Positions 34,272 through 44,734 of a stretch of DNA of 64,000 nt are shown piece after piece. The stretch spans positions 7,626,001-7,690,000 of the forward strand of contig CM121343.1 in NCBI GenBank assembly GCA_051530055.1, written 5' to 3'. The DNA comes from Neoechinorhynchus agilis (taxonomy: Eukaryota > Acanthocephala). The notes under the pieces are model-generated. The model made no database searches. It worked only from the letters and a program-made list of their open reading frames with translations, and was not told the DNA's origin. The position numbers were made by a program, and so were the translations under genes. Every line of letters begins with the position of its first letter. Position 1 is the first letter of the stretch.

Positions 34272-34949
34272 TCAGTTTACTAGAAAGCAAATAGTGCAGT
34301 CGAAGGTACGCATTGCCCGATTCTGATTGTCGATATCCGACACATCGATGGGTCGTCTTAGACATCGAAAGAGCCATTGATTTAGACATATTGTATAATC
34401 TACAATGAGTAACAGTAAATAATAAACTTTAGAAGACAGATCGCCACTGATGAGAAATCTATCACATGCTTGTTTTATTTGCAAAACAATCCATGACACG
34501 TATTGATCGATATGAGTGTTCATTTAAGTGTCGGCACCGATGTGAAGTTTCCCTGTTTTTATTCTTGGTCGAAGATATGTGCTCCGATTGATCCCTCACT
34601 ACAAGCATTGGTGTTTTAGGTTCCTCGAATGAGTCCTTATGGCAAGGCATCTTTTTCAACATTATCTCGACTGTTTTTCTATTGCTTTTTATTAAACACA
34701 ATTAGATCTCATTTAAGAACATTCCACAGTTTAGAGAAATAATTCATGTAAAAGATAAAAGAACTGTGGTTTCCAACCAATCACTAATTGCCCTTCAACT
34801 GCAACTATTTCATTTCCGTCTTTGATCGACGACGACAACGTCGATTCATGGAATTCAGCATACTCATGACAGTGTCGATAGATACCATTCATGGGGCAAA
34901 CCATGTGGGTTCCGCTACCTGTCGTGAATATTTGCCTTTGATCCTGCAT
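34272..34949 (-). CDS. Candidate unknown gene, several short exons
   Basis: ATG at 34949 follows an acceptor-like CGCGCAG by 3 nt and opens MQDQRQIFTTGSGTHMV. A second frame at 34701-34462 (after AGCAATAG) is hydrophilic, with EIMLKKMPCHKDSFEEPK, and a third at 34523-34272 is Leu-rich. I cannot close the exon phases and know no family for it. Confidence 0.25.
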
Positions 34950-35639
34950 TATCTGCGCGTGACAAGTTTAATCGACAAGATTTATTGATTAATCGTTTAA
35001 GGTACACCGGCGGCCATCAACAATACATTCACAAATAACTCAAAATTTCTATCTTAATAGGTTGTCTAAGCAAGGCCGATTTCTAAACTTGGATAAAATT
35101 CTACGGGTTTACAAAACGATCAAAGTATATGATATTTAAAACTTCATAAGAGCCATGCAATGCTTAAAGATTAATTCAATGAGTTTTTTCGATAAACTTC
35201 CCGTTTCACTTTCGGTTTAATAGATAATTTGTTATGCTTTTTTTCGTTTACACCCAACAACAAAACGTTTGAACAAACACCACCGTTCACGAAGGAGAGG
35301 CATCGCTCTCCCCTCAGTGGTCGCGACCACACTCGCTGCGTTTCCTCTTAGTCATTAAGATCGTCATTAGCAGGTTTAAAATCCACAACAAGGACTTCCA
35401 TGAAAAACAAATTTGAATTATAGACTGCAAGACTACATTTTAGTAAATAAATGGTTCACACATCTACTATTTTAACATGAGTTTCCAAGTACCAATGTAA
35501 TAGATGAAATCCATTGCCGGACCTACACGTGCTCAACGCAAGATTGTTTAGACGACGAAGGGTAGAATCAATAAATCTTTATGAATGTTTTGAGCGTGGT
35601 ATGCCGGAGCTCGTTTTAAGTCCTTATTTGAAAACTCAC
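34950..35639. other. No supported feature
   Basis: May contain a last exon of the gene at 35.6-36.2 kb (minus strand), which still lacks a stop, but I could not find it. Confidence 0.3.
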
Positions 35640-36155
35640 CTCACAAAGTGGCACATGAACAATTACAAAGAAACATTCTGTCATCAGTAAAGAATCCGTA
35701 CTATGAGTGATTGATTTCCAGCACAATGCACTGACGTCGCTTAACTGAACAAAATGGCATAATCGATGGTTACACATGAACAGTGTACCTGCTTATGAAC
35801 AATGCCTTTAAAGCTATTCTCGTTTATCTTCATGCGATCGACTGCTTCGTCGAGATCGTCCAAGAACCGAGCAATAGTTTCCAGCTCATTCAGTGCATCA
35901 TATCTGCGAATGGATTGAGCCGAGGCTAATTATAAAAATCCATTGAAACCCCGCTTACCTTCCAATATAGCTGTCAACATCCAATAAGCTAACTCTAAGG
36001 TCAGTTAGAGATTGCTTAAATTGAGGCAATTCAAATAATGGCATTGACTGACTTGAATGGTACTCGCAAGACATACAATCCGGTTTGAATGTCAGCAAAG
36101 ATGCAAGTCGATCGGCATTGCGCTTGATCGTTAATATCAATTTCTGAAGGTTCAT
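35640..36155 (-). CDS. Unknown helical protein, three exons, 3' end not found
   Basis: Exons 36155-35959, 35903-35789 and 35745-35640 are separated by 55- and 43-bp GT-AG introns with matching phases. It reads MNLQKLILTIKRNADRLASL, then DLRVSLLDVDSYIGRYDALN, LETIARFLDDLDEAVDRMK and SALCWKSITHS. The sequence is rich in amphipathic helix and looks like a small coiled-coil complex subunit; I cannot name it. The third exon ends at a donor (GAG|GTGAGT), so more coding sequence lies further along the minus strand. Confidence 0.55.
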
Positions 36156-36175
36156 TTTAACGACGTTTTGCAGCT

Positions 36176-36412
36176 ATGAATGTCAATTCATCAATTAGAT
36201 TCACATCGGTGAAAGATTTCAAGAACAAAAAACGAACCGTTTCAGTCACTAGTGAAACAGCACAACAAAGTACTCTCAAATCGTCGACTGCAAGCCGTTC
36301 ATTCTCACAGTTTGCATCAACAGCTTCAGTCAAAAGCGTCAAATCGAATCCATCGATTCCCTTTATCTTTTCTAAAGATTCGTCTGTAAGACCAACACCT
36401 ACTAGGTTTTAG
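36176..36412 (+). CDS. Candidate Ser/Thr-rich ORF, divergent partner
   Basis: ATG at 36176 lies 2 nt after a clean acceptor (TTTTGCAG). The frame is Ser/Thr/Lys-rich (FKNKKRTVSVTSETAQQ, SFSQFASTASVKSVKS) and may leave at a donor (TCT|GTAAGA near 36388). No family recognised. Its start is only 20 bp from the start of the opposite-strand gene. Confidence 0.35.
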   Translation: MNVNSSIRFTSVKDFKNKKRTVSVTSETAQQSTLKSSTASRSFSQFASTASVKSVKSNPSIPFIFSKDSSVRPTPTRF

Positions 36413-36795
36413 AGGACATTAAATCGATCATAACGGAAATATAAGAGGAACCTTGCAAGAACTTATAGGCCGTCAAAGCATCCCAGTGGGTGATATTGAT
36501 TAAATTCCGCAAATCGTAAGTTTCCAACAATGTAGTCATTCGAAAATATGTGTGCGCGACAAGAATACTTGGTGTAGCATGACAACTTGTGGGAGTTTAC
36601 GCCGTCTAGAGTATTGCATCATTAGCATATTGGTTCCGGAAACGGTTGCATAATGATATTTAGAAAAAGAACCGATCAATCCGTACCTCAATGTAAAAAA
36701 TAGTGGTTTTTATAATCGCGGATTGGAGTTATAAGTTCATATTAACCTAAAAATTGACGCTAATAATTTGTGTTTTATCACGAATAACTGCGTAT

Positions 36796-37880
36796 TTATG
36801 AGGAGGACCCAATGGTACATGGGTCCATTTTTTGAACACAAAGATTAATAAAACAGGGTCGTAAATTTTGAATTGTGGTGAATATCTTTTCACTACAGAG
36901 AACACTGGTCTTGTCGAACCCAGTTAAGTGTGTGGTTCTGTGCCCATGATTTAAAATCGCTGAAGTCTTATCGTGATTCGTACTTGTGTTCAAGCAGACG
37001 GGTTTCTTTGAACAGCTCATTGTTTCACCTACGTAGGCCATTTCGCAGTCGTTGCAGGGGATGCAGTAGACTACATCGGAACTATTTTTTAGTTCATATT
37101 TTCTTTTAAAGATGCCCACGATAGTCGGGGTTCTCTTGTAGGCAAACGGGGAATTTGGAATTTCCGAGGGTCCTGCGTAAAAGATTAGAGCAAAAATCAT
37201 CAATAAATCCAGATCAAATGAATGCCACGTCGCTTAGTTTTCAACGATTGGGTCGGAAATATCGCTCCTTCTTACAAACCTGCCGTATCGTCCAATCCGG
37301 GTAGTCTCTTCTTTTTAACATAATCTTAATATTCTCGATCTCACGGTTCCTCTCATGATCAATATTGCAAACCCTGATAGCTCCCCTGAATAACGACTGT
37401 GCAGTGCTTATTTTGAAAGCTTAAAGCGAGTTGGTTTTTCATGGTGCGCTTTGCCAATAGATTCCAAGTTTCCGGTATATGGAAGCTTGACAATCTGTTC
37501 TCTTCACACAAACATCGAGGAAAGTTATCGTGTTATTTTTGTTTTCGTAGGAGGTTGACCATTGAATTGTCTTATCTTTATTGTTGAATAGATGCGTGAG
37601 TGGAAGTAGTTTTGGATCAGATTTGAACACGCAGAAAATATCTTCGGCGTATCGCCACCATTTAATCAGGTCAGGAATTCTACTATACACGTCATTTTCC
37701 CAATTAGACATGTAGAGATCGGCTAATGCGGGTCCTAAGGGAGACCCCATAGCCACCCCGTCAATTCGATCATAAATTAACAATAAAATGATTTTTAACC
37801 GGGTGTTTATGTTCACCACAAGTCAAAATTTACCATCCCGATGGATTTTCTCGATATTCTGAGAATTGCACGATGTGATG
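36796..37880 (-). mobile_element. Penelope-like element fragment (RT plus GIY-YIG)
   Basis: On the minus strand 37819-37439 shows the RT palm of Penelope-like elements (DGVAMGSPLGPALADLYM, then a YAEDIF box where the family has a YxDD-like motif). 37203-36796 gives the linker and GIY-YIG end (RTPTIVGIFKRKYELK, VYCIPCNDCEMAYVGETM). Ends are not defined, and a LINE hairpin tail lies at 36795-36850. The element is broken and incomplete. Confidence 0.8.
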
Positions 37881-37924
37881 AATTTAATCCACTCTTTATT
37901 CATGAGACTAGGAAAAGTGCACCT

Positions 37925-40106
37925 ATCCGTTAGAAAGTTCTCACTTCGGCGAAGAAACTTATTACAATCACTAACCGTGACCCGCCCTGGCTCAGCCCTA
38001 TTCTGAAGCTACTCCAACAACAAACCATTTCCGATTTCCCACACCTACAATCCACGCTTTCTATAAAAATAATGAATGCCCGCAAAGAATATCTCTCGTC
38101 CAGAATTCGCTCCACGGGAAACGCACATTGGTGGCATACAGTCAAAAGTTCCCTTGGGCTACGGAACCCTGAACCTTTCGCATATCTGTCAACCTCTGAA
38201 TTAAAGGCGACCCTCGATTCCATCAACGCAAAACTATGCTCACCAAACGACGGTGACATCCAACTTAAAACTACACAAAAAATGGGCTCTTCGGAGTTAC
38301 CCCACTGGTTTCCTCCCTCGAAGTGTTTCAGCATCTCAAGAAACTGCCGCGCAACGGATCCCCACATTCGGACATTCCTAACTGAGCTGTTCGCTTTATC
38401 ATGCCGGAAATCATTGACCCATTGACTACAGTTTCGCATCTAGAATCTATCCATTATGTTTAAAAAATGGCCAGGGTAACCTTATTACCAAAAAATGGAC
38501 TTCCAGTATCCTCGTCATCTTTTCGCCCCATCTCTATCCTTCCCGTGATCTCCAAAGTCTTTGAAAAATGCTTTAAAGCGCGCCTTCTCCCCAAGCTCCA
38601 TTGGATTTCGCTCTAAATATTCAGCCACGGATGCTCTACTCTGCATTTATGACGCGCTCATCCAAAATGTTGATTCCAAGCCGTCCCTCGTCTCACGCCT
38701 TATCCAATTTGATCTATCGAAAGCGTTCGACTCTGTGGAAGATCACAAACTTATCAAAGCCTGTTCCGATTTCGGACTGGATGCTTGGCAAATTCGATGG
38801 CGCTTTTCATATTCGACAAATCGATCACAATACATAAAATGCAACGGCGCCACCTCAAAGACCATGCTACTATCAAAAGGTGTCCCCCAAGGAGCCATCC
38901 TCTCCCCACTCCTCTTCAACATCTTTCTTAACAGACTCAAACCCCTCTGGAGCGAACCGGCAAACAGGTCACTGTCTGTTACCCTAGCTGAAATCTCAAA
39001 CATTACAGATTTCTGCAACGGCATGAAATTATCGATCAATTTCTCGAAATCGTCTGAGATGATCCTGGATCTTAAAGGAAACTCGTCATTCCACACACAA
39101 TCATATCTACCAAATGCAATAAAACGCGTCGCTAACCTTCGAATTTTGGGCCTCCAGTTCCAACAAGACCTAAAATGGCATTCCCACGTCTCTTTAGCCC
39201 TCAGAAATCATAATTTCAAGACCTACTTCTTAAAACGCCTTCGTCGTTTTGGGGTGATCCCGGCAGATCTAGCGAAATTTTATCTAGCTTACATTCTCCC
39301 ATCCATAACGTACGGCTACCCCACGTTCTGCAATCTCTCCAAATCACAGCTACGCAAGCTAGAAGTTTTCCATAAGAGAGCTGCCAAAATTTGCTCCGGT
39401 GATTTTCTGTTCATGAAAGACACTCTCCTAGCAATTTTCACAAAGCAGAGCAAACGCCTGATGCCCCATCCGCCGCAATTCGCTCCCCATATTACCCGCC
39501 ATCATAGAACGCGCAAGCCATCCTCCTTCAAACCGCACAAATCGCGAACCAAAACCCACCTTCATTTTTTCCTTCCTGCTGCTCAGTCATTTTTAAATAG
39601 TAACTGAATCGGAGGCAAGAGCACAACCAACGATACTTCGACAACCAAAGATGCATGGGGCGGAACTAGCCGTCGCATTGTCTGCCAAAACGCCATTCCT
39701 TCCTCTTTCAACCGTCCGGGATATAAGCGGTACCGCGGGGATAGATATTTCTACCTGGTCTTTGAACACAAACCTATGCTGTGGCACTCTCAGTCGTGCT
39801 TTGAACATGGTGTGGCCCCCTAAAACCTTGACGAAAAGACCGTTCAGTTTTCCATATCTAAACCACGTTGCTTCCAGTGCAAACTGAATCTTGTCAACGA
39901 TTTTTGTCCATGGACTTCCTCGGCGCATACATACACATCAAGGACGATGCTGGAAAAGTTTCAGACATGACGTCCAGTTCTCGTCCGGACAATCCGGACA
40001 TCTATTCCCGAAACAAAGATCCATTTGCTCTCTCTCGAGGGTGCATGAGGACCCAAAGGTACATGGGTCCTCTTCATTGTAACTTTCTTCTTCTAATAAA
40101 ACATGT
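37925..40106 (+). mobile_element. Jockey/CR1-like LINE, 5'-truncated
   Basis: Begins in the linker after the endonuclease (NARKEYLSSRIRSTGNAHWW, near 38072). The RT shows LIQFDLSKAFDSVEDHKL, GVPQGAILSPLLFNIFLN, and later KLSINFSKSSEM, LRILGLQFQQDLKWHSHV and YILPSITYGYPTFCNLSK. The FADD box seems lost in a deletion just after SVTLAEIS. A roughly 440-bp 3' region (39608-40046) ends in a perfect 8-bp-stem hairpin and AATAAAACATGTTATTATTA. Several frame breaks occur upstream of 38561. Confidence 0.85.
40047..40072 (+). repeat. LINE 3'-terminal hairpin
   Basis: GAGGACCC (40047-40054), a 10-nt loop, GGGTCCTC (40065-40072), then AATAAAA and a TTATTATTA tail. The same hairpin recurs at about 36805-36826, 41417-41444, 42078-42101 and 51054-51077, and in decayed form near 26470. 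Confidence 0.85.
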
Positions 40107-40750
40107 TATTATTAAGGTTCGATGCCATTTTTATGGATGATAGAAGAGGGATATTGGCAAATAACTAATTGGCATCCACTGTTAGGAATCTGTGTTCAGA
40201 TTGATTATAACTTCTGATTTCATTGGCGAATGAGAGTCTATCTTTTATGCAGGAGAGATTCCAATTACTACATTTTCAGATACCTCCCTTGTTTCACTAA
40301 GTTTAAGAAATTGCTGAAAATCGCTCGTTCTAGAGCTAAGCGTGCATTTAAGATCGTCGCTAACCTGATAACCAATAAAGTTGTGTGGAATTCTTGGGCA
40401 ATATCCGGATCCAACCTCCCTTACGAGTTGGCCAAGCTCACTACATGGATCGATAAAGCATAGATGTGTGATATGCATGATATCGTTTTCTGGATCCATT
40501 GATATCGTTTATTGATTCCTAATCAGGCACATTTCTTTTCTTCGAATAAATCTATTGTGATTGTTGTTGTTGCTGGTCAAATAGGCCTCGCCGCTTAAGC
40601 GCACAGTCAATATTTTGAAGACCGCATGGAAGTCATCGAGTTTTATCACTGTTTTAATCCTCCAAATCAATCGATTTCAACAATGGTGAATCCATTTCAC
40701 ACCTCGATGAATAGTTATTTTTGTCTATTATTTAAGCCGAGTACGTTCTA
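40107..40750. other. No supported gene
   Basis: A plus-strand frame (40230-40463) encodes a basic segment (LLKIARSRAKRAFKIVANL) without recognisable family. Otherwise unique sequence. Confidence 0.35.
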
Positions 40751-40858
40751 CAAAATATAAGCCTTGCTTTGCAATATCAAGGAACGCTGCATCGTCCTTT
40801 CGACCGTTACACCAGGACGGCAGCTGAATGTGATTCAGAGGGGCGGTAGTGTGAATGT
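40751..40858 (+). repeat. Dispersed element of about 105 bp, copy 1
   Basis: ACAAAATATAAGCCTTGCTT through TGTGAATGTT, nearly identical to 59020-59131 with a handful of differences. It contains the potential stem GTCCT...AGGAC around TTTCGACCGTTACACC. It could be a SINE or a structured RNA gene; it does not match a spliceosomal RNA that I know. Confidence 0.7.
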
Positions 40859-41393
40859 TGGTAAGATTTGATCGTAATAAGAGATCGAAGTGGTTCGTAG
40901 AAGAAAAAATAAATCGCAGGGGATCTTAGTCTGATGCTCAATTTTTTAAATACTAAGATTGTATCATTGATATTATTTCATGCTACTATTAAAAAAATCG
41001 CTTTTATTAAAAATCGACGGAAATGGATTTGAATTATTGTTTTAAGTCTTCAGTGGGCAAATAATTTTTTATTAAATACAAGTGTTGAAATGGTTATTCT
41101 GCTCTCACACGCGCTTGTGGTTGACTGCACCATTTTTGGGTGAAGACCTAAACAATAATTCTAATCATAGAGCCTGGTACCTCCCCACATATCGGAATTT
41201 TTAAAATGGATTTATTTCGCAAAAACAACAGTTCAAAGTCCGAATGATCAAATTTCTGTTCAAAGAGTCATCGTGTCAATATTCTGCTAAGTTATATTGG
41301 AATCTACAATAAACAACGAGGTATTCAGCAACGGTCTCTGTTCTTAAGTCTTTTATGATAGTAGCTCGCCATTGTACAAACCTTAATAATAAT
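40859..41393. other. AT-rich spacer
   Basis: Nothing recognised. Confidence 0.4.
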
Positions 41394-42005
41394 AATACGT
41401 TTTATTTGTTAATGCAGAGGACCCCTGTCCCGGTTTGGGTCCTCATAAACAATCGAATTCTGTCATTGGAAAATGAAATTGGCTATTGGGTTTTGGAGTG
41501 GATCACGAGTCCGCCGGGCGGATGGCAATATTCGTTCGGGTTGGAAGGTCCGTTCTGGGGGGGGGATTATTGTTTATTGTTTGTTGGAGCGCTTGTGAGG
41601 TTGGTCTTTCCTCGGAATCATTTCAGGTTCTGATATTCGAGAAGATTAGGCAGCGTGAAAAAAGGAGCGTAGATAAATGGAGGTGCGAGGTCGAAGGAGG
41701 GTGAAACGAATTAGGATTACGAGTGTTGTGCTTGCGTGAAAAGAATAAATTGTGGTCGTAGGGTTGAGAGGCGTTTTGATTGTTTTATGAAAATAGTATC
41801 AAGGCATTCGGCGAGAGGAGGAAATCAGCTGTGCAAATTTTAAATGCTCTTTTGTGAAGAATTTCAAGACGACGGATTTGAGATTTGGATAGGTTGCAAA
41901 AGACGGTATAACCGCAGGTGCAGGAGGGTAAAATAAAGCTGTAGTAAAATTTGGATAGATCGGGTGAAAGAACCCCTAAATTGCGGAGGCGTTTGAGGAG
42001 ATAAA
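41394..42005 (-). mobile_element. Jockey-like LINE 3' fragment
   Basis: Minus-strand match to 52775-53245: the RT C-terminal block (reverse of TATCCAAATCTCAAATCCGTC) and the 3' region, ending in the hairpin GAGGACCC/GGGTCCTC at 41417-41444 and a TTATTATT-rich tail. Two or three units like the 18-bp minisatellite lie at 41515-41560. Confidence 0.8.
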
Positions 42006-42016
42006 TTCACTGCTCA

Positions 42017-42140
42017 TAATCCACTCCAAAAACCAATAGCCAGTTTCATTTAAAAAAATCAGAACTCGATTGTTTATGAGGACCCAAACGGGGACATGGG
42101 TCTTGTTCTTCTTTGTGCAGTAATAAAACGTGTTGTTGTT
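42017..42140 (+). mobile_element. Second LINE 3' tail in opposite orientation
   Basis: Reverse complement of 41394-41508 at roughly 85-90%: CACTCCAAAA, CCAATAGCCA, CTCGATTGTTTATGAGGACC, then AATAAAACGTGTTGTT. The fragment at 41394-42005 is thus bracketed by outward-facing 3' tails. Confidence 0.75.
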
Positions 42141-42245
42141 ATTATTAACAATCAAGGTTTCAAAAATTGAATAATTTATCTTACCAAAAATTTGAACGAC
42201 TACCTCCGATTATTAAAAGCAATCACGAAAAAAATCGTTACTCAT

Positions 42246-42545
42246 ACCGAGAAAATCCATCGGGATGTTAAATTTTGACTTGTTGTGAACATAATCACCC
42301 GGTTAAAAATCATTTTATTCTTCTGAAATATTTCGATTGATAAGGCGAGGTTTCCTCGTTCGAAATATTTCCTAATAATAAAGTCAAAAAGTCTTTACGG
42401 TGGATGGTGAGCACATTGGGTAAATATCCAGGTTATGCTCATATTTAGTGACAAAACCTCGGAATATTATTTTATTCCTTGGATTGTAGACACTATTGAA
42501 AGCAGAGTTGAGGGAGATTTTTTGTACTAATTCCTGCTCACTAAA
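42246..42545 (+). repeat. Penelope-derived chimeric repeat, copy 1
   Basis: The first 80 bp match the Penelope-like element near 37865-37785 (CCGAGAAAATCCATCGGGAT, then ACCCGGTTAAAAATCATTTT). The rest is unrelated to that copy and includes a fold-back (GAAATATTTCG ... CGAAATATTTC). The whole 300 bp recurs at 62236-62535 with about 98% identity by eye. Confidence 0.8.
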
Positions 42546-43132
42546 ATTGTTACATGGATACTCGTAATATTAGCTGCTTTAAGTTATTTGATCGGGATTT
42601 TAAGAAGGGTCGCTAGAAAAAGAGAAATAATATAAAAGAAATCGTCAATCAAAGATCGTCCATATAGGAAATATTTTACTTTTATATAAACGTAACTTAA
42701 TTTATTTTATAAGTAATTAGGAAACGCTTTCTGCTTGATTTGGGAGGGAATGTCAGTAAAAATTGACAATATTTTAAACAAAAACTTTTCATATCGAGCA
42801 TCATTTTCAAACCTTTTTCCCAAGGCGGTATATAACGATTTCGATCCAAGGCTTGATACCATATCAAGTGTACAAAGATTTCTATTATGATTTAGACTAT
42901 TGACTTTGCAAACAATTGAACCATGCGAGAGCAGTCAGTGCATTGGTGTCTTTATTTAGCGTCAATAACTTATTGAATCATCAGTAACCTTCTATAAATC
43001 TCATTTTGGTTATCGCGCTATAATCTGCAATTTTAACTGTGTGTGATTCACTGGTAATTATCAAATATACGCGGAGTCGACGAATACCGAACTGTGCGAT
43101 TTTTTTACAAATAGGAAAGTCTGCAATAACAT
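42546..43132. other. No supported feature
   Basis: AT-rich sequence downstream of cyclin Y (which is on the minus strand). Confidence 0.4.
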
Positions 43133-44734
43133 TCAATACAGAATAATTCGATCAAATCTTTGAGATTTCTCTTTCTCGAATTTGACAAAGTCTTCGCTGA
43201 GATCGCTGATGCTGTATTTGCGCTCATTCGTTATGTTATTCACACTGATACTCTTTTGTCTCCAAATGAAGTAAGTCATTCTCTTCGGTTCTCCCATTTC
43301 GATTGATGCTATTTCATTCTCCCTGTTTGTCCTGCCACATTGCAATGATTGATTTACTTTCGATCCAAGTGTCAACTGCTTCGCTGGGCACCGTGGATTG
43401 GTGGATTTCGTTCCGCCGATTGGTGTGCCATATAAACGAGCTGCTATCCCCGATGTGGCGAGACATCGTAGCTCAAAATAGTATTTGGCATATACACTGC
43501 TTCGGACATTGATGTTGAAATGCACAAGAATCAAATATTGTCGTTCGAGCTCATTCCTGTTCAAAGGGACTGGCAAATACTTGAGTAAACACCATAAAGA
43601 CTCACATTTCTTCAACAGTCAGATCTTTGATGACTAAGCAGAAATCGACGTTCCACACAGCTTGATCATCCCACACTTTAGATGCCAATATAATCGCACC
43701 TTCAAGTAAGTCTCACTGATGTGGTGCTAAACCGACAGATCTCACCTAGTAACATTCTTTTCCACGTGTATTGATCGATTGTTGATTGGGAATAATTAAG
43801 AACCCTTTCGAGATAAATCTGCGAAATTAAACTACTAGGCACAGCATTTGAATTGCTGCAAAACATACCAATGCCACTATAACGCATTCAGTCGACAGGC
43901 GGGTATAGTAGAAAATTGCCCGGACGAAGTTATATATGGTTTTTAGGTCTGTCGATTGACTCCGTTTTCTATTGTGTGTATCCTATTAAAAAATAAAAGT
44001 TTTCATCACCAACGTAATTCCCGGACCTTAAAAACGTTCCCTAGAATGCGATTTTGTCTTTTCATCAAAGGATCATTTACCAGCAAGTAGACTGCCAATG
44101 AAACACATTTCAACATTGTTTTGCTGTTCGGATTAGATAGTGTATTTGCAGTGTCGTGAACGTTCAATGAACTGCTGTACGGCTTCCTCGCATCATAGTA
44201 AGATTTGTCCTTACGAAGCAACCGTCGTTGATGAGATCTCTTACATTGATTATAATGGTCATCAACGTAACTTCGATTCCTGGACGACGATTTCAGGGAG
44301 TCTATATTTAAAGTATTGAGAAATTTAAGAGTACAAGTTCAACTAGTGGACAAAAGCTTACAATTGAAAAGTACTCGACTGAAGAGTGGATCGAGTGAAG
44401 GATCATCACTGGGAGATGTGCTTGCGTCTTCATCAGAATATATTTCAGATACATGAAGGTAGTTGCTGGTTGTTTTTGATTGTCGTGGGCTTGTCTTGGA
44501 AGCTGATTTTTCTTTGCGTAGTTGGACAGGTTGTACGGTTATTCTTAAGAGATAGAGATCGAAAATTTTATACCGCGATTCGATAGCAAATCATGTGATC
44601 TAATTATTTCATTTTGACACAATCGAATTTTTCAACACTTGTTTGTAAGCTACAATCATAGTGGATAAAGTTACTTACTCTTCGTCCTTAGATTTATGTC
44701 TGAAGCATGTTCGGAATATTTTTGCCATCTTCAT
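43133..44734 (-). CDS. CCNY: Cyclin Y
   Basis: Seven exons all close in phase: 44734-44679, 44465-44362, 44301-44027, 43982-43869, 43818-43746, 43699-43606 and 43556-43133 (1140 nt, 379 residues; human 341). The cyclin box is plain: [73 protein letters not shown] and [30 protein letters not shown]. Cyclin Y activates CDK14/CDK16 and tethers them to membranes. The vertebrate protein starts MGNTTSCC and is N-myristoylated; here the predicted first exon reads [16 protein letters not shown], without Gly2 but with basic residues and a Cys. The C-terminal about 110 residues after YYFELR do not align with CCNY and may hide another intron. Confidence 0.92.

Noticed and set aside
39593-39928. Minus-strand 111-codon ORF
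   Set aside because: Lies in the 3' region of the plus-strand LINE and has no recognisable motif.
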